Positions 56,025 to 64,000 of a stretch of DNA of 64,000 bases are shown piece by piece. Both the position numbers and the translations under genes were made by a program. The DNA lies in assembly GCA_038199375.1 (NCBI GenBank), contig JBBPZA010000005.1:1-64000 (forward strand), given 5' to 3'. This DNA comes from JBBPZA01 sp038199375 (GTDB lineage Bacteria; Actinomycetota; Thermoleophilia; Solirubrobacterales; Solirubrobacteraceae). Under the pieces are notes generated by a model. It made no database searches. It had not been told where the DNA came from and saw nothing but the letters and a program-made list of their open reading frames with translations. Positions within the stretch are counted from its first letter, which is position 1; each line of letters opens with the position of its first letter.

Positions 56025-58420
56025 GCAAGGAGCTCCTGGAGGGGGTGGAGCCCGCCCCCGGCTCAGGCACGTCCCCGCCCCAGGGGGGAAACGGCGCAGC
56101 CGACGCTGGGCCGACCCTCCCGCAGCGCCTGCCCGTCGACACGCTCACCCACGAGGTGGCGGCCCCCACGATCGCACGAACCGACCTCGAGGAATCCGAG
56201 CGTCGCCTGCTCTCAGACCTGATGGCCATCGTCGAGGAGCACGCGGCCGAGACGGCCGTCTCGATCGACCGCGAGCAGGTCGAGCGCGCCTTCGTCTTCG
56301 CCTGCGAGCATCACGCCGACCAGCGCCGTAAGTCGGGCGAGGACTTCATCACCCATCCGGTGGGAGTCGCGAGGATCTGCGCCGGCATGCGGTTGGACAC
56401 CGAGACGCTGTGCGCCGCCCTCCTGCACGACACCGTAGAGGACACCAGCGCCTCGCTCGAGGAGGTTTCAGAGCAGTTCGGCGAGGAGGTCGCCGGGCTC
56501 GTCGACGGCGTGACCAAGCTGACCGGGATCACCTTCCAGTCACGCGACGAGGCGCAGGCCGAGAACTACCGCAAGATGATGGTCGCGATGGCGAGCGACA
56601 TCCGCGTCGTGCTCATCAAGCTCGCCGACCGCCTCCACAACATGCGCACGCTTGGCGCCATGCCCAAGCAGAAGCAGATCGACAAGGCCAAGGAGACGCT
56701 CGACATCTACGCGCCGATCGCTCATCGGCTTGGCATCCACGCGATCAAGTGGGAGCTCGAGGACCTCGCCTTCTCGACGCTGCATCCGCGCAAGTTCCGC
56801 GAGATCAAGGATCTGGTCAGCCAGCAGCGGACCGAGCGCGAGCGCTACGTCGCCAAGGCCGGCGACTACCTGTCAAAGGAGCTCGAGGCGTTCGGGATCG
56901 AGGCGGAGATCTCCGGTCGCGCCAAGCACTTCTTCTCCATCTACTCGAAGATGACCAAGAAGGACCGCGAGTTCAACGAGATCTACGACCTCACCGCGAT
57001 GCGGGTGATCGTCGACTCGGTGAAGGACTGCTACGGCGCGGTCGGCGTCATCCACTCGCTGTGGAAGCCGCTGCCGGGGCGGTTCAAGGACTTCGTCGCG
57101 ATGCCCAAGTTCAACATGTACCAGTCGCTGCACACGACGGTCATCGGGCCCGAGGGCCGCCCGCTGGAGATCCAGATCCGCACCCGCGAGATGCACGACA
57201 TGGCCGAGTTCGGGGTCGCCGCCCACTGGATCTACAAGACCGGGGAGGTCGACGGCAAGTCCGGCATTCCCACCGACCACGACGGAAAGCTTCGCTGGCT
57301 ACGGCGCCTGCTCGACTGGCAGCAGGAGCTCTCAGACCCCCGGGAGTTCATGGAGACGCTCAAGGTCGACCTCTTCGAGGACGAGGTCTTCGTGTTCACG
57401 CCGAAGGGCGAGGTCAAGTCGCTGGCCGCGGGCGCGACGCCGCTGGACTTCGCCTACGAGGTCCACACCGACGTGGGCCACCACTGCGTCGGGGCGAAGG
57501 TGAACGGCAAGATCGTCCCGCTCCACTACGAGCTCCAGTCGGGTGACATCGTCGAGGTCCTCACCTCCAAGCGCGAGCGCGGGCCCTCGCGCGACTGGAT
57601 CGCGATCGTCAAGACCACGCGCGCCCGCAACAAGATCAAGCAGTGGTTCAAGGCCGAGTCGCGCAAGGACACCGAGCACACCGGCCGCGAGCTGTTTCAG
57701 GAGCAGCTGCGCCGCCAGGGCCTGCCCTCCCAGAAGATCATCGGATCCGGGCTCCTGGCCCAGGTTACCAAGGAGATGGGGTTCAAGAAGGCAGATGACT
57801 TCTACATCGCGTTGGGCGGGGCGAAGATCTCGCCCAAGGTCGTCGTCAACAAGGTCATGCAGCGCCTCAAGCAGGGCGATCCCGCCGAGGGCCAGCAGCC
57901 CACCGCCGCCGACGACCTGCTCACCAGCCGGCGCACCCGCGGCCGGCGCCCCAGCGCCTCCTCCTCCCAGTACGGGATCAATGTCGAGGGCGTCGAGGAC
58001 GTGATGCTCCGCCTGGCGAAGTGCTGCCGCCCCGTCCCCGGCGATTCGATCGTGGGCTACATCTCGCTGGGGCGTGGGATCACCATCCACCGCGAGGACT
58101 GCCCCAACGCCGTCGCCCTTCGCAAGGACCCCGAGCGGTTCACCCCGGTGAGCTGGGACAGCGAGGGGGAGACCGCCTTTCGCGTGGAGATCCACGTCGA
58201 CGCCTGGGACCGCCACCGTCTGCTCGAGGACCTCTCGCGGGGGTTCGCAGAGGCGGGCGTCAACATCCTCGAGGCTCGCTGCATCGTCACTGACCAGATG
58301 GTCCGCAACCGGTTCGTCGTCGAGGTCGGAGACGCCCAGGGCCTCGACTCCACGGTGACCCGCCTGCGAAACGTGGACGGCGTGTTCGACGCCTACCGCG
58401 TCACGCCCTCGGGAGGCTGA
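55991..58420 (+). CDS. relA: Bifunctional (p)ppGpp synthetase/hydrolase, RelA/SpoT (Rel)
   Basis: This is an 809-aa Rel protein. The HD hydrolase domain has HHADQRRKSGEDFITHPVGV and LLHDTVEDT at about residue 144, with LADRLHNMRTL at about 212. The synthetase domain has YDLTAMRVIVDSVKDCYGAV at about 331 and MYQSLHTTVIGPEGRPLEIQ at about 376. Both active sites look intact. TGS begins near FVFTPKGEVKSLAAGATPLD (466), and the zinc-finger/ACT domains end the protein (LAKCCRPVPGDSIVGYI and EARCIVTDQMVRNRFVVEV). It sets the stringent alarmone level. The start GTG 55991 has GAGGA 9 nt upstream. The first 70 residues are low-complexity. Confidence 0.96.
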   Translation: MARRIDSTSSLSKELLEGVEPAPGSGTSPPQGGNGAADAGPTLPQRLPVDTLTHEVAAPTIARTDLEESERRLLSDLMAIVEEHAAETAVSIDREQVERAFVFACEHHADQRRKSGEDFITHPVGVARICAGMRLDTETLCAALLHDTVEDTSASLEEVSEQFGEEVAGLVDGVTKLTGITFQSRDEAQAENYRKMMVAMASDIRVVLIKLADRLHNMRTLGAMPKQKQIDKAKETLDIYAPIAHRLGIHAIKWELEDLAFSTLHPRKFREIKDLVSQQRTERERYVAKAGDYLSKELEAFGIEAEISGRAKHFFSIYSKMTKKDREFNEIYDLTAMRVIVDSVKDCYGAVGVIHSLWKPLPGRFKDFVAMPKFNMYQSLHTTVIGPEGRPLEIQIRTREMHDMAEFGVAAHWIYKTGEVDGKSGIPTDHDGKLRWLRRLLDWQQELSDPREFMETLKVDLFEDEVFVFTPKGEVKSLAAGATPLDFAYEVHTDVGHHCVGAKVNGKIVPLHYELQSGDIVEVLTSKRERGPSRDWIAIVKTTRARNKIKQWFKAESRKDTEHTGRELFQEQLRRQGLPSQKIIGSGLLAQVTKEMGFKKADDFYIALGGAKISPKVVVNKVMQRLKQGDPAEGQQPTAADDLLTSRRTRGRRPSASSSQYGINVEGVEDVMLRLAKCCRPVPGDSIVGYISLGRGITIHREDCPNAVALRKDPERFTPVSWDSEGETAFRVEIHVDAWDRHRLLEDLSRGFAEAGVNILEARCIVTDQMVRNRFVVEVGDAQGLDSTVTRLRNVDGVFDAYRVTPSGG

Positions 58421-58472
58421 CGCGGGCGCCAGCAGGTCGAGCGACTACTTGGTGCACGACGACGACGACCAC

Positions 58473-58805
58473 ATGGCCGCAGACCGCTTCGCTGCCGAGT
58501 GGGGTCCCGACGCGGCAGCGACCCGTGCCAGGCTCGCGGATCGACGCCCAGTGGTTCTTGGCGAAGGGTTCGTCGTCGAGAGGGGGCGGGACGGCGAAAC
58601 GCACTGCCTTTACTCGGACTCCGGCACGTTGCTTGGCCTGCTCGACCCCGAGGACGTCCGTCAAGCGGCGACCGCCGGTCGAGGGAGTCTTGGACAAGAT
58701 GCCCATCGCCCGCGACCGCGTGGAGGAGATCATCCTCGCGGGACTTCGCACTCTGCTCGCGCGCGCCGAGCCTTCAGTCCTCCTTGGCGGCGAACGGCTG
58801 GCTGA
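58473..58805 (+). CDS. Hypothetical protein, possibly the first part of a broken gene
   Basis: From ATG 58473 the frame reads MAADRFAAEWGPDAAATRAR and VVLGEGFVVERGRDGETHCL, then YSDSGTLLGLLDPEDVRQAA. It then becomes Arg/Pro-rich (HRPRPRGGDHPRG), which suggests a frameshift near 58690. The next frame (58699) continues with protein-like text. A start at GTG 58449 is also open. The family is not recognised. Confidence 0.4.
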   Translation: MAADRFAAEWGPDAAATRARLADRRPVVLGEGFVVERGRDGETHCLYSDSGTLLGLLDPEDVRQAATAGRGSLGQDAHRPRPRGGDHPRGTSHSARARRAFSPPWRRTAG

Positions 58806-59055
58806 GGCTGCGCTTCGATCGGTCCTTGCAGAACTGCCGTTCACGGGCTCCGTTCGGGGGCAGAAGCGCTTCCGGCCATCGACATGGGGTCCATACCTGG
58901 GTGCGACCGACTTGCCGGTGGACGTGGCCGGGCTGGACGCTCCGGTCCGCTTTTCCCACGCGGGTGCCAACGCCGGTCATCTTGACCCCCGTGGGCCATG
59001 CCAGCACCCAACTGTCGAACGGCTCGGACTTGGTTGTGGCCTGCCTGAGGGTTGA
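58699..59055 (+). CDS. Hypothetical protein, possibly the second part of a broken gene
   Basis: From ATG 58699 the frame reads MPIARDRVEEIILAGLRTLL, SVLLGGERLAEAALRSVLAE and DLPVDVAGLDAPVRFSHAG. It then loses its protein character. A third frame picks up at about 58970 with ASTQLSNGSDLVVACLRVDA and ends at 59101. Three frames in a row suggest a pseudogene with two frameshifts. The function is unknown. Confidence 0.4.
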   Translation: MPIARDRVEEIILAGLRTLLARAEPSVLLGGERLAEAALRSVLAELPFTGSVRGQKRFRPSTWGPYLGATDLPVDVAGLDAPVRFSHAGANAGHLDPRGPCQHPTVERLGLGCGLPEG

Positions 59056-59297
59056 CGCGCCCGGCGACGACGACTTCGAGCCCGCCGCCGCGATGGCCTG
59101 AGGGTCGCGACCCGTCGCCTGGTAGGTCGCTTGGACCGTGGCGGCCGCGGAGCGAGGCCCCCGTCTGCGCGTTGTGTACCTATTTTGCCTACAAGCCCGT
59201 ATGCGAACTTGATGCAGCCGATGGCTGCGCCTGGCCTCAATCCGAATCGCCTCCGCCTGGGGCTCGGCAACGTCAGAGCAACCGCCGCTGCGAAGCG

Positions 59298-59303
59298 TAG
59301 GCT
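59298..59303 (+). promoter_or_regulatory. -10 box TAGGCT before the frameshifted membrane gene
   Basis: TAGGCT ends 7 nt before GTG 59311, so the promoter of the broken gene is still in place. Confidence 0.4.
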
Positions 59304-59310
59304 CGGGTCC

Positions 59311-59768
59311 GTGGCCGATATCCCCTCGATCGTCTACGACCTTGCCTTGTTCGCTCGACCAGCAGGAACGTGAGCTCGCGGAACTGCGCGCGCGGACGAA
59401 CACCGGTCATCGCCGCAGCCGCCCTCATTGCCTCCTTCCTTGGCGCGGCCGCCATCAGAGAGCACGGCGGGCTCGCAATGTGGTCGGTCATCGCCCTGCT
59501 CGTATTGGCCCTCACCGGCGGGTTGAGCCTCGTCGTCTTGTGGCCCCGTGAGCTGCGGTTCGCTTTTGACGCTCGAGCCACCTACCAAGAGCTGTATCCG
59601 CTCGCCGCAGCCGTGGCCGAAGTGCAGCTCGCGGTCGCCTACAGCGCACGGGACCGCTACCGGGAGAACAAGACGATCATCGACAGGCTCGAGCTCCTCT
59701 TTCAAGCTGGCGTCCTCAGCCTCGGAGTGCAGACCCTTCTGTGGGCGCTGGCGCTTGCGGTAGCCTGA
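59311..59768 (+). pseudogene. Frameshifted two-to-three-helix membrane protein gene
   Basis: Three frames carry successive parts of one protein: ADIPSIVYDLALFA (from GTG 59311), LDQQERELAELRARTNT (another frame) and VIAAAALIASFLGAAAIREH to the stop at 59768 (the third). A family of actinobacterial membrane proteins has the form ERxLxxLRxRTxTxxAAAxIxxSFLG, with two helices, a cytosolic loop ending in DRYRENKTIIDRLELLF, and a last helix. Two +1 shifts (near 59350 and 59405) break the frame. GTG 59370 could express only the C-terminal 132 residues. Confidence 0.62.
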
Positions 59769-59774
59769 CTTGCA

Positions 59775-59897
59775 ATGGCCGAGAAGCCGTCCTCCCCTTC
59801 GCCCGCTCCCCCGCCCGACAAGGTCAAGGCATTGCCCGCCACGGTGTTCATCCCGGAGAAGCGCGGCGGAGACAGCAACCACAACAGCAAGAAGTAG
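59775..59897 (+). CDS. 40-aa Pro/Lys-rich small protein
   Basis: ATG 59775 opens MAEKPSSPSPAPPPDKVKAL followed by a 20-residue polar tail ending NHNSKK. It begins 6 bp after the membrane gene stop, with TAGCCT 8 nt upstream. It ends 1 bp before a strong hairpin. The tight spacing and the clean start and stop suggest a real gene that accompanies the membrane protein. The function is unknown. Confidence 0.55.
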   Translation: MAEKPSSPSPAPPPDKVKALPATVFIPEKRGGDSNHNSKK

Positions 59898-59898
59898 C

Positions 59899-59919
59899 TG
59901 GACCAGCGCCGCTGGTCCA
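59899..59919 (+). terminator. Hairpin directly after the 40-aa gene
   Basis: TGGACCAGC (59899-59907) and GCTGGTCCA (59911-59919) form a perfect 9-bp stem with a GCC loop. It begins one base after the stop codon. There is no T-run. Confidence 0.6.
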
Positions 59920-59964
59920 AGGACGGCGCGCACGACGCCTCGTCGGGAAAACCAGGTCGCGAGC

Positions 59965-60204
59965 TCAATTCGATGTGCCCGCACTGAGGGGGTTAAGGAC
60001 GTACTCCGTGTTCCAGGATCCGTAGCCGAGCAGCCGAGGGGTCGCCACCTCATCGGCGATCAGCTGCGCATGGTCGCGCCCGATCTTGTCGACAAGCGCG
60101 TTTTGGTAGTCCGCCCATTGCGTGAGCCATCGCCCGCAGTTCTCGACGCGATGACCGACGGCCGGTAACGTGATCGCCGTGAGCGACGGCCTGCGCTTGA
60201 CCAT
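59965..60204 (-). CDS. Hypothetical protein or fragment
   Basis: The minus frame reads RVENCGRWLTQWADYQNALV, DKIGRDHAQLIADEVATPRL and LGYGSWNTEYVLNPLSAGTS. Codon use is normal and the text looks like a real protein C-terminus. The only ATG (60204) lies inside the HicB-like gene on the other strand, so the 5' part has probably been lost. The family is not recognised. Confidence 0.42.
   Translation of the reverse strand: MVKRRPSLTAITLPAVGHRVENCGRWLTQWADYQNALVDKIGRDHAQLIADEVATPRLLGYGSWNTEYVLNPLSAGTSN
60166..60171 (+). promoter_or_regulatory. -10 box TAACGT for the HicB-like gene
   Basis: TAACGT ends 7 nt before GTG 60179. Confidence 0.45.
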
Positions 60205-60472
60205 CCGCTACTCAGACGGTGGAGAGGGCTGGACCATGGCGCAGATCGAGCAGGTCCCAGGCGCGATCCGCCAGGGTCGCACCCGCTCGGAGGCACGCGA
60301 GATCGACGCACTGCGGCTCATGCTCAAGCCCGAGCCGGATGAAAGTGCTCGCACCGCTGCTTCTTCCTGCCGTTGTCGGGCGCCTGATTCGTGCGTCGCA
60401 CCTTCCGCCTCCGAGTGCCAGCGAGCGTCTCGTCCGCCAAGCCGACAGAAGCGTTGGATTTCGCGCAGGTGA
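60179..60472 (+). pseudogene. HicB-like antitoxin with degenerate 3' end
   Basis: Residues 1-50 match the HicB partial-RNase-H fold: LRLTIRYSDGGEGWTMAQIE, QVPGAIRQGRTRSEAREIDA and LRLMLKPEPDE. The usual spacing EARENxxDALRLML is short by about two residues. After PEPDE the frame becomes Ser/Cys/Arg-rich (TAASSCRCRAPDSC). Intact HicB proteins of this short type end near here. No HicA toxin is adjacent. It is an orphan or decaying antitoxin. Confidence 0.6.
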
Positions 60473-60497
60473 TGAGGCCTCCGGTTTCAGTCCGGGT

Positions 60498-60516
60498 GTA
60501 GCAGGTCTGCTACGGT
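60498..60516 (+). promoter_or_regulatory. Palindromic operator overlapping the -10 of the VapBC-type pair
   Basis: GTAGCA (60498-60503) and TGCTAC (60508-60513) are perfect 6-bp arms around GGTC. TACGGT (60511-60516) starts in the right arm and ends 6 nt before ATG 60523. The complex would block its own leaderless promoter. Confidence 0.6.
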
Positions 60517-60522
60517 CTCACC

Positions 60523-60768
60523 ATGCGGCGCATCCCCCAGCGTGAGTTGCGTAACGACGTTTCTGCGGTCCTTCGCCGCGTGATGACTGGCGAAAGCCTA
60601 CGGATCACCGTCGCGGGCCGCGACGCCGCTGACCTGGTACCGATCGAAGAGACACCGTCTTGGACGGCCGGCTCGCGTGCCCAGGAGCTGATCACGGCCG
60701 CCCGGGCCGATCCGGAACTCTCTAACGAGCTCGACGAGGCATTCCCTGATACGACCGATCAGCTCTAG
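60523..60768 (+). CDS. Phd/YefM-type antitoxin (VapB role)
   Basis: This 81-aa protein starts MRRIPQRELRNDVSAVLRRV, the DNA-binding Phd/YefM fold, then GESLRITVAGRDAADLVPIE. The C-terminal part (ELITAARADPELSNELDEAF) is acidic and is the expected toxin-binding segment. It is encoded 14 bp before a PIN toxin, as in many actinobacterial VapBC pairs. A palindrome overlaps its promoter. Confidence 0.87.
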   Translation: MRRIPQRELRNDVSAVLRRVMTGESLRITVAGRDAADLVPIEETPSWTAGSRAQELITAARADPELSNELDEAFPDTTDQL

Positions 60769-60782
60769 ACGATCGCCCTCGC

Positions 60783-61172
60783 GTGCGCGCGGTGCTCGAC
60801 ACATCGGTCTTCATAGCGCGCGAGCAAGAACGGCCGCTCGCCCCTCTGCCGGACGAGGTCGCCGTCAGCGTCGTGACCCTGTCCGAGCTGCGCCACGGTG
60901 TACTCGCCGCCGGTCACCACACGCAGAGGGCGCGGCGCCTCAGCACGCTGGAGGCGGCCAGGCAGATCGGGAGGGCCTTGTCGATCGACGAGGCAGTGGG
61001 AGACGAGCTCGCGCGCCTGCGAGTCGAGCTCAAGGCGCTCGGACGAGCGATGAAGATAATGGACGCCTGGATCGCCGCCACCGCCATGGCCCACGATGTC
61101 GCCGTCTGCACCCAGGACACCGATTTCGACGCCGCAGCAAACGTCGGACTGCTCGAGGTCGTGCTGGTGTAG
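60783..61172 (+). CDS. vapC: VapC-type PIN-domain toxin
   Basis: This is a 129-aa PIN RNase. The acidic site is complete: D6 in AVLDTSVFIA, Glu in VVTLSELRHGVL, Asp in KIMDAWIAATA, and the last pair in CTQDTDFD. The start is GTG 60783. It is the toxin of the pair with the Phd-like antitoxin. VapC proteins usually cut tRNA or rRNA; the target is not predictable here. Confidence 0.9.
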   Translation: MRAVLDTSVFIAREQERPLAPLPDEVAVSVVTLSELRHGVLAAGHHTQRARRLSTLEAARQIGRALSIDEAVGDELARLRVELKALGRAMKIMDAWIAATAMAHDVAVCTQDTDFDAAANVGLLEVVLV

Positions 61173-61207
61173 CGCTGGAGAGACGGCCTCGACGGTTCCA
61201 GCGGCCG

Positions 61208-62167
<960 letters not shown>

Positions 62168-62296
62168 CGAGGGTTTGGACCGGCGTCGAGAGCATCCCCA
62201 TCAGCCTAATCGTGCGACCTCGCGGGTGCACATGCCTGGCGAGTAACGGGGCGGGATTTGGACGCTTCTCACCGGCCATCGCCTACGTGGCGCTAC

Positions 62297-62325
62297 TCGA
62301 CTGAGTATACCGAAACCGGTATAGT
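62297..62325 (+). promoter_or_regulatory. Promoter and operator of the XRE-MNT/HEPN operon
   Basis: A -35 TCGACT (62297-62302) and -10 TATAGT (62320-62325) are 17 bp apart, and the -10 ends 7 nt before ATG 62333. TATACCG (62306-62312) and CGGTATA (62317-62323) form a perfect inverted repeat with a 4-bp centre. It overlaps the -10. It is the likely binding site of the XRE domain encoded next. Confidence 0.68.
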
Positions 62326-62332
62326 GGCGGGC

Positions 62333-62863
62333 ATGGACGAGGTGGGCGACCTGATCCGTCACGCTCGCGCCGGCGCGGGGTTCTCTCAAGCCGAGCTAGC
62401 CGGGCGCGCGAGCACCTCTCAGCCGGCGCTCGCCCGCTACGAGACCGGAGCAGCCCTCCCCACACTGCCCACGCTCGAGCGGCTCCTGGCGGCATGCGGG
62501 CGACGCTTGCAGATCCGCGGCGTTCGGGCGACTGCGCCGTCATCCGCGAGCACATCGGTGCGGGGCCAGCTGGGCCCGCGCGCACGGGAGCTGCGCCGGC
62601 ATCGGCGGCGCCTGCTCGACGCCGCGCGCAAACGCGGCGTGCGCAGGGTTCGGCTGTTCGGGTCGCTCGCCCGTGGCGAGGAGGTGCCCGAGAGCGACGT
62701 CGACCTCCTCGTCGACCTCGAGCCCGGCCGAACGCTCCTCGACCTCGCCGCCTTCCGGCGCGAGGCCCAGGGAATCCTCGGCATCCGGGTCGATGTCGCA
62801 ACGCTCGACATGCTCAAGGAGCGCATCCGGTCTGAGGTCGACACCGAGGCGAAACCGCTATGA
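62333..62863 (+). CDS. XRE helix-turn-helix fused to MNT nucleotidyltransferase antitoxin
   Basis: This is a 176-aa protein. Residues 5-60 are an XRE domain: LIRHARAGAGFSQAELAGRA, STSQPALARYETGAALPTLP. Residues 75-176 are an MNT domain with G110-S111-x10-D122-V-D124 (GSLARGEEVPESDVDLLVDL). The rest (EPGRTLLDLAAFRREAQGIL) matches the stand-alone MNT at 1974. It is coupled by a 4-bp overlap to the HEPN gene. The fusion would give the antitoxin its own DNA-binding part for the operator just upstream. The ATG at 62333 follows the -10; the frame extends upstream to 62258 without support. Confidence 0.88.
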   Translation: MDEVGDLIRHARAGAGFSQAELAGRASTSQPALARYETGAALPTLPTLERLLAACGRRLQIRGVRATAPSSASTSVRGQLGPRARELRRHRRRLLDAARKRGVRRVRLFGSLARGEEVPESDVDLLVDLEPGRTLLDLAAFRREAQGILGIRVDVATLDMLKERIRSEVDTEAKPL

Positions 62864-63198
62864 GTCGAAACGAGCGAGAGCGCTTGCGAGACGTCAAGGA
62901 CGCGATCGTCGCGATCCACGCGCACCTCGCACGGACTCCCGGGCAGCCGGGGGTTGAGGATGACACCCTGCTGCACGATGCGCTCCTCTTCCAGTTCGTG
63001 GTCATCGGAGAGGCCGTGAAGAATCTGGCGCCCGAGACACGGAATGCGGAGCCCGAGATCCCCTGGACGGATGTCGCCGGGCTACGTGACCTGATCGCCC
63101 ACGAGTACTTCAGGATCGAGATCGACCGAGTGCTCGCGATAGTCGAGCGCGATCTACCGCCGCTCGAACGAGCGATCGACCGGCTGCTCGACGAGTGA
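62860..63198 (+). CDS. HEPN-domain toxin, HepT/DUF86 family, paralog 2
   Basis: This 112-aa protein has the motif R76-DLIA-H81 in GLRDLIAHEYFRIEIDRVLA, after FVVIGEAVKNLAPETRNAEP. The layout matches the toxin at 1630. It overlaps the XRE-MNT gene by 4 bp. It probably forms an AMPylation-controlled type VII module with the fused antitoxin. The toxin and its partner are both intact. Confidence 0.88.
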   Translation: MSRNERERLRDVKDAIVAIHAHLARTPGQPGVEDDTLLHDALLFQFVVIGEAVKNLAPETRNAEPEIPWTDVAGLRDLIAHEYFRIEIDRVLAIVERDLPPLERAIDRLLDE

Positions 63199-63321
63199 TG
63201 CGCCCTCACGGCGCCGACGAGCTCTCGCGCTACTCGATCGCCACCTCGGACATCGAGTGCTCCAAGCCGCGGGGTGTGCTGTGGAAGGATGGGCCGCACC
63301 TGTACCCCGAGAGGAGAGCGC

Positions 63322-64000
63322 ATGGATGTAGGTGTCGGACTTCCGTCGACCATTCCCGGAGTCACCACCGAGCAGGTGCTCGACGCGGCGCGGCGCGCCG
63401 AGGCGGCGGGCTTTCACTCGCTCGGCGTGCTCGACCGCATCGTCTACGACAACTTCGAGCCGCTGGTGACGCTCGCAGCCGTTGCCGCGGTGACCGAGCG
63501 CATACGGCTGACGACCGCGATCCTGATCGTTCCCAATCGGGCCAACGTGGCGCTGGTGGCCAAGCAGGCGGCAACCGTCGACGTGCTCTCGGGCGGCCGC
63601 CTGACGCTGGGCGTCGGCCTTGGCGGTCGAAACGACGACTACGGGGTCTCGGGCGTGCCGACGGAAGGTCGTGGGAAGCGCTTCGAGGAGATGCTCGAGG
63701 AGATGCAGGACCACTGGCGCGGCGACGAGGTGGGCCCCAAGCCGGTCCAGGAGGGCGGGCCGCCGCTCTGGGTGGGCGGCATGGTCGACGCCGCCTACCG
63801 GCGGGCCGCCCGCTTCGGAGCCGGGTGGATCATGGGCGGGGGCACTCCCGACCAGCTCGCCGATGGGGCGGAGAAGACCCGCCAGGCCTTCCGCGACGCC
63901 GGTCGCGAAGAGGAGCCCCGGATCGGTGCACTCGTCTACTTCGCTCTCGGCGAGGACGCCGAAGCCACCACGCACCGCGACCTCACCCACTACTACGCCT
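63322..64000 (+). CDS. Luciferase-like (LLM) monooxygenase or F420-dependent oxidoreductase, partial
   Basis: ATG 63322 follows GAGAGGAG and opens MDVGVGLPSTIPGVTTEQVL. The frame stays open to the right edge (226 codons). Family text is FHSLGVLDRIVYDNFEPLVT, RIRLTTAILIVPNRANVALV, QAATVDVLSGGRLTLGVGLG and PPLWVGGMVDAAYRRAARFG. This is the bacterial luciferase/N5,N10-methylene-H4MPT reductase-like TIM barrel. In actinobacteria such enzymes often use F420 or FMN. The C-terminus is outside the window. Confidence 0.9.
   Translation, partial: MDVGVGLPSTIPGVTTEQVLDAARRAEAAGFHSLGVLDRIVYDNFEPLVTLAAVAAVTERIRLTTAILIVPNRANVALVAKQAATVDVLSGGRLTLGVGLGGRNDDYGVSGVPTEGRGKRFEEMLEEMQDHWRGDEVGPKPVQEGGPPLWVGGMVDAAYRRAARFGAGWIMGGGTPDQLADGAEKTRQAFRDAGREEEPRIGALVYFALGEDAEATTHRDLTHYYA

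Noticed and set aside
60219..60545. A frame after the HicB remnant read as a HicA toxin
   Set aside because: The text lacks the HicA double-stranded-RNA-binding pattern (no G-x-H-x-x-Y/W segment), so no HicA was called.

Overview
The window is very GC-rich DNA with dense genes, many GTG starts and a strong G/C preference at third codon positions. The gene set (pdxS-pdxT, monofunctional PRODH and P5CDH, yebC, ruvCAB, a fused secDF, recJ and relA on one chromosome arm) points to an actinobacterium. The run ruvC-ruvA-ruvB / secDF / recJ / relA, with a zinc-ribbon-PAS gene where yajC is expected, suggests the Thermoleophilia (Solirubrobacterales-like), but that placement is inference. No rRNA, tRNA or CRISPR array was seen.

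Layout. (1) 0-2.3 kb: an accessory edge with a nuclease-like gene run into a PIN-toxin remnant, then a HEPN/MNT toxin-antitoxin pair. (2) 2.5-18.7 kb: ordinary chromosome with a patatin lipase, a flavodoxin-like reductase, a thioesterase, a TetR/MFS efflux pair with a clear shared operator, a secreted PQQ-type sugar dehydrogenase, rmlC, an RpiR regulator, pdxST, and proline catabolism (PRODH, P5CDH). (3) 18.9-44.8 kb: a large glycan locus holding seven GT2/GT4 glycosyltransferases, two GT-C-like membrane proteins, a flippase, a phosphohexomutase, an RpiB-like isomerase, an acyltransferase, and eleven SAM methyltransferases. Four of these methyltransferases are paralogs of one family. The genes lie on alternating strands with very short divergent gaps and overlapping 3' ends. 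The simplest reading is a surface polysaccharide or glycolipid that is heavily O-methylated. (4) 41.9-47.3 kb: yebC, then an accessory insertion (toxin-antitoxin pair, HNH remnant, HD-GYP gene) separating it from ruvC. (5) 47.4-58.4 kb: ruvCAB, zinc-ribbon-PAS, secDF, a small membrane protein, recJ, relA. (6) 58.4-63.2 kb: a decayed accessory zone with broken hypotheticals, a HicB-like remnant, a VapBC pair, a gutted hsdM and a second HEPN/MNT pair whose antitoxin carries an N-terminal XRE domain. (7) A luciferase-like monooxygenase runs off the right edge.

A theme across the window is a promoter-start signature. A TANNNT -10 box lies 6-8 nt before an ATG or GTG at about sixteen genes, as expected for leaderless mRNAs, and several start codons here were chosen with it. 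At 19692-19701 a 10-bp palindrome gives this box to two divergent methyltransferase genes at once. One methyltransferase (36758-37609) has no ATG, GTG or TTG in a usable place and seems to begin at a CTG that overlaps the upstream stop codon.
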